From: Mesostigma viride
Taxonomy: Eukaryota > Streptophyta > Mesostigmatophyceae > Mesostigmatales > Mesostigmataceae
NCBI GenBank assembly: GCA_009746045.1
Contig: RPFO01000034.1
Location: 3,041,181 to 3,105,180, forward strand
Direction: 5' to 3'
DNA: 64,000 bases
How positions within the stretch are numbered: position 1 is the first letter of the stretch; the number at the start of each line of letters is the position of its first letter. Both the position numbers and the translations under genes were made by a program. The notes beneath the pieces were generated by a model. It saw only the letters and a program-made list of their open reading frames with translations, searched no databases and was not told where the DNA came from. Shown here one piece after another: positions 41,801 to 52,439 of this stretch.

Positions 41801-42348
41801 CACTTTGCACCGCACACCGGTTGGCTGGTGCATTGACATGGCGGCCAAGCAGGAATACGCCGACAAGCTCGCGCAATCGCTGCCTGAGCGGCTGGATGCG
41901 TCCGCGGGACCGCACTTGCGCGGCCAGCTGGGGTGGCTCGCGGGCACGGTGCGACCCGACCTGTCCATCTACGCGCGTGCGCCCGACGCCGTGCTTGCGG
42001 GCATGGGAGCGCAGCATCTTCGGACGCAAGTCTTGGCGTCACCGGGCCTGCGCGTGTGGGGGGTTGATATCACCCGCCCGGTGGCAATGACCATTTATTC
42101 TGACGCGAACCTGGAGTCGCGTACCCTCACGCAGCTGCGCGCGCGGGAGGCGGCCATCTATTTTCTTGATAGCCCCACTGGGCAGCCCACTATTGTCGAC
42201 TGGTATAGCCGCATCCATCAGCGGGTAGTGGTAGACAGCAATCGCGCGGAGTGTCGCGCGTTCATTTCCGCTGTCGACCATGCGTGTTATGTGCAGCATC
42301 TTTTGCAATGGATTGCGGATAAGGCCCGCGTGGCGCTGTCGCTCCGCA
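38817..42348 (+). CDS. Element C pol (integrase, protease-like, RT, RNase H part 1)
   Basis: In frame directly after the gag UGA; residues are counted from codon 38832. Zinc region around AHQIHLAVGHVAG and ECHACAS. Integrase core has D184 (GDVMHL), D238 (LDQQFD) and D268 (GLIDRH), the last being Asp where A and B have Glu. Integrase C-terminal KRGQMQGPGMVV. A retropepsin-like domain starts IAAIDTMAGVS (D569) and includes VLEGYKGITLIGNPFV. RT has CSDFQRAFLHS and WHGDD (about 944-948). RNase H begins IYSDANLES, with AECRAFISAV. The frame is cut by element D after codon 42345; the printed end (42374) runs 26 nt into D. Confidence 0.93.
42345..42348. other. TSD of element D, left copy (CGCA)
   Basis: CGCA at 42345-42348 and 52513-52516. 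Removing D plus one copy restores the pol frame exactly. Confidence 0.85.
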
Positions 42349-42411
42349 GGGTGGTCCCACGCGGAATGGGGTAGATTTTTGCAAGAAAAAAACGCTAGTT
42401 TCAATCGTCCG
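42349..42411 (+). repeat. Element D left TIR
   Basis: Starts GGGTGGTCCCACGCGG; inverse of 52440-52512 with a short indel. Confidence 0.9.
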
Positions 42412-43300
42412 AAAACCGGACATTGCGCCGAAATTCTTGCCGAATTTTTTGCAGCCGAGCGAATTTTCCGCCGGCCGGACTTTGCGCCAGTTTTATTTAA
42501 CTTGACCTTTTCCTGCTGTCGCGTGCACTTTGTCCCATGCCTCAGGGACTGAAATTTTTGTAGCGGAAACGTTTTGGCCGTCACTTCCTTTTGCGCCAAG
42601 TGTTGGACTAGAAAATTCGTAACAGAAACTTTTTGGCAGTTGGCGTCACTTCCTTTCGTTCGACTGAAAATTCTCTGAAATTCGCTGAATTCGTACCGTA
42701 GCCTAATTTTTAATACCTCGAAGTGACGGGGCACTTAAAAATTTGCCCACAAGTACACTTGGCAGCGCGCTCACTGGGAAAAATTGTACAGCCGCTCGGC
42801 GGGCCACTTCAAAATTCGTGCGTGGCCTGCACTAATACAATTCGTCTCCATGGCCTGCTAGCAGCTTTTTACTATCAATTCAGGGAATCAACAAACTCTA
42901 AAGAAAGTTTGATGGAATCGTATATATATTTGCATGTACTAATTGACAAGGCAATGTGCCTACAAAAAGGTGCGGGGACAACCTGATGACGGAAATTGTC
43001 GAAGTCTTTCAGACTACTACCGTTCCTGCTATCGCGTGCACTTCAGTTCGTCCGTTGCCTATATCATTTACATAACTTAAATAATAAAATCAAGGTCGCG
43101 CTGCAAAAAGAGGCTTCACAACAACCATCACCAACAATACTAGGATCAGAATACTAGGAAGAAACCTGATGGCTCTATCTTGACCGCATAGAATAGTAAT
43201 TCCCTCAATTCAACAAAAAACGACTCACCTTCACTCACCCTCGTTCCGGGCCACCTCTTGCTCCTTCATCTCGTGCGTGAACCATGCACCGCAAACATTG
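42412..43300. other. Element D, left interior, no gene recognised
   Basis: Moderately AT-rich. GAAAATTCGTAACAGAAAC-like and GAAATTTTTGTAGCGGAAAC-like stretches repeat (42550 and 42612), as do CACTTCCTTT motifs. No coding support. Confidence 0.5.
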
Positions 43301-43483
43301 ACTAGGTGTGCTTTGAAAGAAACCGAGCATACATGTCAAAGTGTAGAAAATACATGTCAAAGTGCGCCCCTTCGAACAACAGCAGCAAAATTATAACCCC
43401 TGTTGCCGCGGCCCATCCCGTCACATGTGACTTCAAGACGTCCCTCATTTGCGACGAGTATTGCAAAGTAGTGTCGTAATCCA

Positions 43484-43657
43484 TCGATGTGTCTGTAATC
43501 TGGGGGCCAATTGTTCGCAAGGATAGGTGGCAATTAGTAATGAAGGAGACCACCCCCAAGTCTGTGGGGGCTCCGCGTGTGACACCCCCAAGCCGGTGGG
43601 AGGCATTCACAGTACCCCAGATTCGGGCCGTGGTGCCCACATACCCCTGTAACTAGG
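43484..43657 (+). other. Exon-like fragment in element D (relative at 6620-6713)
   Basis: A plus-strand frame encodes SVIWGPIVRKDRWQ, then LVMKETTPKSVGAPRVT, TPPSRWEAF and VPTYPCN-stop. The core is shared with the left flank at 6620-6713 (minus). Family unknown. It could be captured host exon sequence or part of a transposon gene dispersed in the genome. Confidence 0.4.
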
Positions 43658-43685
43658 ACTTCGATAATAAGCGCCATCCATCCCA

Positions 43686-43943
43686 TCACACTCGACTGTA
43701 CTGAGTCGGCTTATCAAGGAGACAACAAGCGCAGGTATATATTTCCGAATTCAACTCCAATTGGAATACTTGCACAAAGCGAAACGAAAATAATTGCAAT
43801 TGAGGACTCTCTGCAGCTAGACCCTCGCCCACTTGCTCAACATCGATTCTACCATATGGTGTGTGCAACTTCACACTTAACCTCCCCGTTCTCAACATGC
43901 GTGCCTCAACTCCCCCTTCCGTTGGGTTATACCAAACAAACAA
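43686..43943 (-). other. Exon-like frame, unknown
   Basis: An 85-codon minus frame with well-mixed, protein-like composition (GRLSVKLHTPYGRIDVEQVG and so on). It contains GAGGGTCTAGCTGCAGAGAG, the seed of the hairpin repeats that fill 44392-44905. Not recognised; may be an exon of an element-borne gene from which the repeat was derived. Confidence 0.3.
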
Positions 43944-44391
43944 AGAATTATTAAGTTGCGCAGCAAGTTCAAGAGTTGTTCGTATACAAAAAAAACAAGC
44001 TACTAATTATTTATTTGCACGGGCACAGTAGCACTTGCAGCTAATAAAACGCTATCGTCTAATTCCGAAGGGCCTTTCGGCTAAATCAAAATTAACGATG
44101 CGGGCAGTGTGGCCGGAGCTGGAGACCTAACGGACATGACAGACCCCTAATGCGTCTGAGGGGACGCACGAGGAGGCAAGGCTGGAACGTCCTCTGGAAC
44201 CTTCCCCACCTAATCCGGAGATCCCGGGGGGCTCACTGTTTGCGGTGAAACATTGGTGGCCTTGGCCTTTGAATAATAGGACGCATCGTTCCCAGACATC
44301 TGCAGCAAATGATACAAAGCCATGGAGCAATTTCGAAAGTATCCGTAAGAATCATGTAGACCTGAGAAACAATTTTTTCGCAACCTCCAAG

Positions 44392-44905
44392 TTGGGAGGG
44401 GTCTCGCTGCAGCTAGACCCTTCCGTGAACGCAAAAAATAAACATCGAATAACTGGGAGGTCTTCCTGCAGCTAGACCCCTCAAATCATACAAAGATGAA
44501 ACATTGAAGTTGGGAGGGGTCTAGCTGCAGCTAGACCCTTACAGGAATGCGAAAAAACAACCAATAATTGGGAGGGTCTACCTGCAGCTATACCCTTACA
44601 TGCAATCAAAAAGGATGAAACCTTGGAAGTTGGGAGGGGTCTAGCTGCAGCTAGACCCTTACAGGAATGCGAAAAAACAACCAATAATTGGGAGGGTCTA
44701 CCTGCAGCTAGACCCTTACATGCAATCAAAAAGGATGAAACCTTGGAAGTTGGGTGGGGTCTAGCTGCAGCTAGACCCTTACAGGAATGCGAAAAAACAA
44801 CCAATAATTGGGAGGGTCTACCTGCAGCTAGACCCTTACATGCAATCAAAAAGGATGAAACCTTGGAAGTTGGGAGGGGTCTCTCTGCAGGTAGACCCTT
44901 CAACG
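44392..44905 (+). repeat. Hairpin-forming tandem repeat, left arm
   Basis: A 120-bp unit made of two 60-bp halves, each centred on a palindrome with half-site GGGTCTAGCTG (or GGGTCTACCTG) reading into its complement at CTGCAG. About nine copies. The four perfect-unit starts are spaced 120 bp (about 44518, 44638, 44758 and 44878). Confidence 0.9.
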
Positions 44906-44976
44906 AAGGCAAGAATTCTATCACAAATTCATGGGAGCAGATCTGAAGAGAGACCTAATCCAATCATGTGAGGACT

Positions 44977-46066
44977 GGCATGGGTGTGTCGCATGCGTGC
45001 GTGGGTGTGGTGGATGCGTGCGTGTGGTGGGTGGCTGCCATGGCGTGCGTGGGTGTGGTGGATGCGTGGCATGCGTGCGTGGGTGCGGTGGAAGGCTGGC
45101 ATGCGTGCGCGGGTGGGCTAGCATGCGTGCGTGAGTGTGGTGGTGGGCTGGCATGCGTGCGTGGATGTGGTGGGTGCCTGGCATGTGTGCGTGGGTGTGG
45201 TGGGTGCCTGGCATGCGTGCCTGGTTGTGGTGGGTGGCTGGCATGCGTGCGTGAATGTGGTGGTGGGCTAGCATGCGTGCGTGGGTGTGGTGGTGGGCTG
45301 GCATGCGTGCGTGGGTGTGGTGGATGGCTGGCATGCGTGCGTGGGTGTGGTGGATGCGTGGCATGCGTGCATGGGTGCGGTGGATGGCTGGCATGCGTGC
45401 GCGGGTGGGCTAGCATGCGTGCGTGAGTGTGGTGGTGGGCTGGCATGCGTGAGTGGATGTGTTGGGTGCCTGGCATGTGTGCGTGGGTGTGTTGGGTGCC
45501 TGGCATGCGTGCCTGGTTGTGGTGGGTGGCTGGGATGCGTGCGTGAATGTGGTGGTGGGCTAGCATGCGTGCGTGGGTGTGGTGGTGGGCTGGCATGCGT
45601 GCGTGGGTGTGGTGGATGGCTGGCATGCGTGCGTGGGTGTGGTGGATGGGTGGCATGCGTGCATGGGTGTGGTGGGTGGCTGGCATGCGTGCGTGGGTGG
45701 CTGGCATGCATGCGTGGATGTGGTGTTGGGCTGGCATGCGTGCGTGGGTGTGGTGGTGGGCTGGCATGCGCGCGTGGGTGTGTTGGATGGCTGGCATGCG
45801 TGCATGGGTGTGGTGGTGGGCTGGCATGCGTGCGTGGGTGTGGTGGGTGGCTGGCATGCGTGCGTGGGTGTGGTGGGTGGCTGGCATGCGTGCGTGGGTG
45901 TGGTGGGTGGCTGGCATGCGTGCGTGGGTGTGGTGGGTGGCTGGCATGCGTGCGTGGGTGTGGTGGGTGGCTGGCATGCGTGTGTGGGTGTGGTGGGTGG
46001 CTGGCATGCGTGCGTGGGTGTGTTGGATGGGTGGCATGCGTGCCTGGGTGTGTTGGGGGGGCTGGC
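44977..46066 (+). repeat. 30-bp minisatellite, left arm
   Basis: About 36 copies of a GGCATGCGTGCGTGGGTGTG + GTGGGTGGCT unit with variants. Because 30 is a multiple of three and the unit lacks stops, frames of up to 357 codons arise on both strands. They encode repeating decapeptides and are not genes. Confidence 0.95.
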
Positions 46067-46525
46067 GTTTATATACTGAGAATAATATAGTTTTAAAAAG
46101 GACATATAGTTACCAAACATAATATATAATAGCTATTAATCGTTGCCTATCCAAAGTTGCATGCAGTAAGTGCAACAGCCAAAATATGCCAACAAATCAG
46201 TTGATGGGAATTTCATAAAACTTACAATCGAAATACAACAGACCCCAGTTAGAAGAACGAAGGAATATCTGCGTGACAGGGAATAACGCACCAGAGATGC
46301 TCGGTAAGCGTTGCTGACCGAAACACAACGGAAAAACACTGCCCGGTTGCTGGTAAGAGAATAAAAAGGCGTTGTCCATAATCGAAATACATAAACAAAG
46401 AGCGGGAGTCATACCTGCCTTGCGGGAAGTGACGCAACGAATGTTATGGCCGAGCAAACTGGGCCTCCTTTCCCGTTGCTGACGGAAACACACCTCAAAC
46501 AGACGGCCTCGAAGCATGGTAATGC

Positions 46526-46882
46526 ATGCAACGACGTTCAAAAGCGTCCCAAATCGAAATAAAACGAAACCGAGCGCAAAATACAGTGGAATATATGCAT
46601 ATCGGAATATATGCATGGCGGGGCATGATGTATTGGAAAAGCCTGGTTGCCTTCGTATCCGCTCCTGACGTGAACAAATGGAAAGAGACCGCCTGGAAGC
46701 CAACATATGCAGGCGACACCGTTCCAAAGCCCAGAAAACAAAAATGCAGCTTACCCAGGCGTCATTCCGGGTGCCACCGTCTTACCCTGACAGTCGTCAT
46801 CCCAGCAACCTCTCCAAGAGCTTACGGCCCCCACAGTCCAGGAGCTTGCATGACCCATCATTACGTACCTAAGCATCGGTGA
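46526..46882 (+). other. Conserved frame in left arm of the inverted repeat
   Basis: A 118-codon frame shares MMYWKSLVA.VSAPDVNKWK, ETAWKPTYA and SLPRRHSGCH.LTLTVV with the minus frame at 47583-47927. Conservation may simply reflect arm homology. Function unknown. Confidence 0.3.
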
Positions 46883-47582
46883 TTTTAAAACCGCGCTCCT
46901 AAGCGCACAAAAAGAGAGCTAGCTTTCCCAACGGCATGACGAACTGAACACTTTCCTATCGACAGCCATACCGTAATCCCGTGGCCATTTGCAGCGTGAT
47001 GCAATTAGGGTTGGGTAGGTAATAGGTAGGCTGCTGGTTTTTGTTAGAATTGTGATGTGCATCATTTTGTTGGGCCCGTGGGCCACAATCATCGCCGTCA
47101 ACGGCTCAACGCTGCGCTTTGAGTTTTTACGTGTGAACCGTCAGCCCTCGAGTGTCGTCCAATCTTCTTGCTCGGTTACTAATAATGTCGTATTCCAAAG
47201 GAACACTAGTAATGAAAACGGTCGCAAAGCGTACGGCTGTAAAAGGGTAGAAAACGGTAACGTGGCATCCTCGCAGTCGCCGGAAAGTGGAAGCGCGGCG
47301 CCGATGGCAATCGTCTCGACCAAATTTTTCGAAACCGAGAAAGCAGATTGGACGACACTTGAAGGCTGACGTCCACACGTGAAGACCCACCAGAGCGCAG
47401 CGTTGAGCCGTTGACGGCGATGTGGCCCACGGGCCCAGCAAAATAATGCACATCAATTGCATCGCGTCGCAAATGGCCGCTGGACAAATGGTATGGCTGT
47501 CGACAGCGACGTGCTCAGTTGGTCATGTTTGTTACAGGAAAGCTAGTGGTATTCTTGTACGCTTAGAAGCGTGGTTTTAAAG

Positions 47583-47927
47583 TCACCGATGCTGAGGTAC
47601 GTTATGATGGGTCATGGAAACTCCTGGACTGTGGGGGCCGTAAGCTCTGCTAGAGGTTGCTAGGATGACGACTGTCAGGGTAAGATGGTGGCACCCGGAA
47701 TGACGCCTGGGTAAGCTCTGTTCGTGTTTGCTGGGCTTCGGAACAGTGGCGCATGCATATGTTGGCTTCCAGGCGGTCTCTTTCCATTTGTTCACGTCAG
47801 GAGCGGATACGGAGGCAACCAGGCTTTTCCAATACATCATGTCCCGCCATGCATGTATTCTACCGGCTTTAGCGCTCGGTTTCTTTTCATGTCGATCTGG
47901 GACGCTTTTGAACGTCGTTGCATTCAT
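47583..47927 (-). other. Conserved frame in right arm of the inverted repeat
   Basis: 114-codon mirror of 46526-46882. Substitutions exist but the frame is open in both arms. Not recognised. Confidence 0.3.
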
Positions 47928-48026
47928 TACTATGCTTTGAGGCCGTCTGTTTGAATTGTATTTCCGTCAGCCACGGGCAAGGAGGCCCAGTTTGCTCGGC
48001 CATAACATTCGTTGCGTCACTTCCCG

Positions 48027-49197
48027 CATGCCACGCATCCACCACCACACCCACGCACACATGCCACCCATCCGACACACCCACGCACGCATGCCACCCA
48101 TCCAACACACCCACGCACGCATGCCACCCATCCAACACACCCACGCACGCATGCCAGCCACCCACCACACCCACGCACGCATGCCAGCCACCCACCACAC
48201 CCATGCACGCATGCCAGCCACCCACCACACCCACGCACGTATGCCAGCCACCCACCACACCCACGCACACATCCACCACACCCACGCACGCAAGCCAGCC
48301 ATCCACCACACCCACGCACGCAGGCCAGCCACCCACCACACCCACGCACGCATGCTACCCATCCAACACACCCACGCACGCATGCCAGCCCACCACCACA
48401 CCCACGCACGCATGCCAGCCATCCACCACACCCACGCACGCATGCCATGCATCCACCACCACACCCACGCACACAGGCCTGCCAGCCACCACACACACCC
48501 CACGCATGCATGCCAGCCCACCACCACACGCACGCATGCCAGCCCACCACCACACCCACACAGGCATGCCACGCATCCACCACACCCACGCACGCATGCC
48601 AGCCACCCACCACACCCATGCACGCATCCACCACACCCACGCACGCATGGCAGCCATCCACCACACCCACGCACGCAAGCATGCCACCCACCACACCCAT
48701 GCACGCATGCCAGCCACCCGCGACACCCACGCACGTATGCTAGCCCACCACCACACCCACACATGCATGCCAGCCATTCACCACACCCACGCACGCATGC
48801 CAGCCATCCACCACACCCACGCACGCATGCTAGCCCACCACCACATTCACGCACGCATGCCAGCCACCCACCACACCCACGCACGCATGCCAGCCACCCC
48901 AGACACCCACGCACGCAGGCCAGCCCACCACCACATCCACGCGCGCATGCTAGCCCACCACCACATTCACGCACGCATGCCAGCCACCCACCACACCCAC
49001 GCACGCAGGCCAGCCACCCATCACACCCATGCACGCATGCCAGGCACCCACCACACCCACGCACGCATGCCACCCACCCACCACACCCACGCACGCATGC
49101 CAGCCACCCACCACACCCACGCACACATGCTAGCCCACCACCACACCCACGCACACATGCCCACCACACCCACGCATCCCACCCAGCACACCCACGC
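48027..49197 (-). repeat. 30-bp minisatellite, right arm (inverse of left)
   Basis: About 39 copies of CCAGCCACCCACCACACCCA + CGCACGCATG, the reverse complement of the left array. It produces spurious frames up to 592 codons. Confidence 0.95.
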
Positions 49198-49218
49198 CAG
49201 TCCTTGCATGTTTGGCAA

Positions 49219-49790
49219 GGGTCTCTTTGCAGAGAGACGATGTTACTCATTTGTGATAAAGTTCTCGAATTCCTGTAAGGGTCTAGCTGCAGCTAGACCC
49301 CTCCCAACTTCCCAGGTTTCATCCTTTTTGATTGCATGTAAGGGTCTAGCTGCAGGTAGACCCTCCCAATTATTGGTTGTTTTTTCGCATTCTTGTAAGG
49401 GTCTAGCTGCAGCTAGACCCCTCCCAACTTCCCTGGTTTCATCCTTTTTGATTGCATGTAAGGGTCTAGCTGCAGGTAGACCCTCCCAATTATTGGTTGT
49501 TTTTTCGCATTCCTGTAAGGGTCTAGCTGCAGCTAGACCCCACCCAACTTCCAAGGTTTCATCCTTTTTGATTGCATGTAAGGGTCTAGCTGCAGGTAGA
49601 CCCTCCCAATTATTGGTTGTTTTTTCGCATTCCTGTAAGGGTCTAGCTGCAGCTAGACCCCTCCCAACTTCAATGTTTCATCTTTGTATGATTTGAGGGG
49701 TCTAGTTGCAGGAAGACCTCCCACTTATTCGATGTTTATTTTTTGCGTTCACGGAAGGGTCTAGCTGCAGCGAGACCCCTCCCCAATTCG
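49219..49790 (-). repeat. Hairpin-forming tandem repeat, right arm
   Basis: About ten palindromes centred on CTGCAG, 60 bp apart and inverted relative to 44392-44905, separated by CATCCTTTTTGATTGCATGT and TTGGTTGTTTTTTCGCATTC spacers. Confidence 0.9.
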
Positions 49791-50060
49791 AGGTTGTGAA
49801 ACATGCTTTTGTGCGGGGGTACTTGATTCGTCGAATACTTTCGAAATGCCTCCGTTGCTTTGCATCATTTTTTGTAAATGTTTTCGAGCGACGCGTCGTA
49901 GACTACAGGTGCTTGACGACGGTATGCGTGACTGTGTTTTTGTTGTGTTATGTGCAGCCCGAGACATTGACGGTAATGAAACTTTTGAAGGGTGAGGCGG
50001 GCTATTAAGTGGATAAGGCCATAATCCGCTTGCCATACTAAGTGCTTGCTATGTGTTGAG

Positions 50061-50306
50061 ATGGCGGGTGCGGGTGCCGTCGGCGCGCAAATTAAGTTGT
50101 GCGAGAGTGTAGCTTACACAGATAACTGGCTGGACCACATTGCGATGTTGGAAGCCATAGCGTGATCCCTAATCGGGAACAGTGTCAAGGAGGACTACAT
50201 TTTTCATGTTTTGAAGATTGCCGAATCGTGCATTTTACAGTTGAAGTCGGATGTTGGGAGTGTCATACCTTGTCGTGCTTTTTTATGGGCGACGCTCGTT
50301 GATTGA
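50061..50306 (+). pseudogene. Exon-like frame with in-frame TGA, unknown
   Basis: Codons from ATG at 50061 read MAGAGAVGAQIKLCESVAYT, then DNWLDHIAMLEAIA. A TGA lies at 50163-50165, then the frame continues SLIGNSVKEDYIFHVLKIAE through LWATLVD to TGA at 50304. The amphipathic, protein-like sequence on both sides of one stop suggests a decayed or recoded exon of an element-borne gene. Not recognised. Confidence 0.35.
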
Positions 50307-51229
50307 TTTGGCGAGTCCAGAAGTACAAGTTTGAGGGTTGTGATGAACGGGAAAGGATGTATACTAATTAATTAATTAGACTTGTGCTCCCGTTGGGGAG
50401 TCACGGAGCATTAACCCCGATGGATCGATGGATGGATGGAAACGGTGTATATGGAAAACCGTGATACTTGCTGCCATGTGGTTGTCTCCTTAATGTTTCA
50501 AATATATAAGACAGCCGGCACTTGCTCATTGACGTTTCTGTGGCTCGCCCCTTGGCTCTTAGCCATGTGCGCATGGTTCAGTTGGTGCATCCCAGGCGGC
50601 GGCCGGGCTACCCGGCGGATCGGGTTGAGCGGGCCAAGCCCACGGCCTAAGGCGATGTCGGGCACCACCGTGTGGTGCCCTTCGTCTTGGAGTTCGGGGC
50701 CTTGGGGACCCTTACCGCCGGCTTCTTTAAGGAGTAAGTAAGTACCTGCGGAAGTTCTTTTAAGGAGTGTTGCCCGCGGCTCCGGGAGGACTGCGTGGAC
50801 CTGGAGGGCTAGCGGGCCCCTGGGTCGGCGCGGACCTGGACGCCGTACTGTTTAGGCTTGTTGTTGTTGTTGTTGTGTCTCACGCCGCACATGGGCAGCA
50901 GAGAATCTGTAGTGGCCGAGGGCCGGATATATTTAGTATCGGTGGTACTATCAAGGAGACAACCAGCAGTACTATGTTTAGGCTTAGGCCCAGTCTAGTA
51001 CACGGAAAGTTGGGAAGCCGATAACCCAAAGAATAAAGCTTGGTCAACGCGAGTCAGCGCATGGAATCCAGTAGAATCTGGCAGCGAGGAACGGATAACG
51101 CTCGGATTGTCTTTTTCATTTGTCTCGATAAAACTCTCAAAAAAAAAAAATGCCTGATCAAGCAGTAATTCTGGGTTGCTGCCCAGGCATTTGACACCGA
51201 TTTTCGTGAGTTTTCGTGTAGTTGGCTAG

Positions 51230-51535
51230 TTGCCCCCGTGTCCAGGATTTCAGAAATCGGACGTATCCAACGCAGGTCAACCTTCCTTTACGGGTTTGGT
51301 GTGCGTCGAAAAGACGATTCCAGGTATTAAGAATCTCTGCTTACCGTATTTGACGGACGACTTCCCGATTCCTCCGCCGACCCTTGAATCTTCATGTCGG
51401 CTCTCAGGAACTTTCACTTTTGCCCCCCCCAACTTTCCGTGCCTTGAGTACGTAGTAAGATTATGCCAGCCCGGGTCTATCTGCGAGGAGAGGTTGAAGG
51501 ACGAACCGCACCATGTGCAAAGACAACAAGGGTAA
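51230..51535 (+). other. Exon-like frame, possible multi-exon gene of element D
   Basis: A frame preceded by CAG-ending pyrimidine context reads FQKSDVSNAGQPSFTGLVCV, then KTIPGIKNLCLPYLTDDFPI and onward. It ends near AACAAGGGTAAATT, a plausible splice donor. A following segment after TTTTAG (51632) reads SLVDGLIGMRAGKEDVERIL, and 51851-52033 reads MDGEKDFGAREAFWSDGWTS. Together these suggest a plus-strand intron-containing gene at about 51230-52033. Function unknown; transposase or captured gene both possible. Confidence 0.3.
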
Positions 51536-52029
51536 ATTATAAGAAGGGTAATCTAAAATTTCTGCGAGTGGATTGTGTCCTCACTTGATATCCAAACTTT
51601 GGCAATCCCTCTTCTTCTAATAACTCGATTTTAGTCACTCGTTGATGGGTTGATCGGTATGCGCGCAGGTAAGGAGGATGTGGAGCGGATCCTACACTTG
51701 GCAAATGTGGCGGTGGACTTCGGACCAGCGGCTCAACATGCTGACACTTCCGGAGGGAAGGCTAAGGGGGCGGAAGAGAGGCTAAGGGGGCGGGCAATGA
51801 GGGTGATGAGAAGCCCACGTTGGAAATGAGACTTATTAAGTGAGACAACTATGGACGGGGAAAAAGACTTTGGAGCACGAGAGGCCTTTTGGTCTGATGG
51901 GTGGACTTCTGCCGTTATGAAGGCAGGGAACAAGGATCCGGAGAATCCAATGTATGCAAAGTTAGAAGACGTGATGCTTTATGGGCAGATGTCTGGATAC
52001 GACACCAATAGGAGGGTCGTCAGTCGCAC

Positions 52030-52224
52030 TTAATTTTTTGAGGGCCTTATCCGTAATTTCGCTTCCGCAATCTGCTCTTGCGTTTTCGACTTCCTCCTCT
52101 TGCTGTCCGTCAGCTCTGCCACCTTTATCACGTAGTCTAGCGGCATCCAGTACAACTGCCTCTTCAACTTCCCTCCGTCCTCCCCCACAGGAAAAAAGTT
52201 GAGGGGAAATGATGAGCGCTCCAT
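52030..52224 (-). other. Exon-like frame convergent with the preceding one
   Basis: A 64-codon minus frame ends KSKTQEQIAEAKLRIRPSKN-stop after LKRQLYWMPLDYVIKVAELT. Charged, helix-like, gene-like composition. Not recognised. It overlaps the end of the plus-strand frame tail to tail. Confidence 0.3.
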
Positions 52225-52439
52225 GTGGTTGGCAATGCTCGTCCTATTGTTTTAGATTCGAAGTTTAGGTTGTTGTCGAGTCTCTCCATGTGAAATATAC
52301 CCTTAGATTGACATGTTTTACTAAATTTCAAGCCTCTCGATGTGGAATGTACGCTCAAATTGACATGAATTAAGCATTATGACACCAAATTAGCTCGAAA
52401 ATACGCGATCGGACGCCAAATTCGCGCGAAAAAACGCGA

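Larger units (their letters stand above)
44300..49860. repeat. Long imperfect inverted repeat (foldback-like) inside element D
   Basis: The left arm, about 44300-47190, mirrors the right arm, about 47320-49860, around a spacer of about 130 bp centred near 47255. From outside in, each arm holds hairpin-repeat array, 30-bp minisatellite, a segment encoding MMYWKSLVA.VSAPDVNKW-type peptide, then GGGCCCGTGGGCCACA..GCCGTCAACGGC. The left arm has an extra 350 bp or so (46070-46425). Arms are clearly diverged, so they are not an assembly mirror. Long inverted repeats made of tandem arrays are typical of foldback elements. Confidence 0.8.

Noticed and set aside
44977..46066. CRISPR-like regular repeats
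   Set aside because: Units are head-to-tail without unique spacers, in a eukaryotic transposon. This is a minisatellite.
47918..49696. 592-codon plus-strand ORF (and 440- and 427-codon overlapping ones)
   Set aside because: Created by the 30-bp minisatellite and hairpin arrays. All frames encode short peptide repeats, and the same happens in the mirror arm at 44964-46122.
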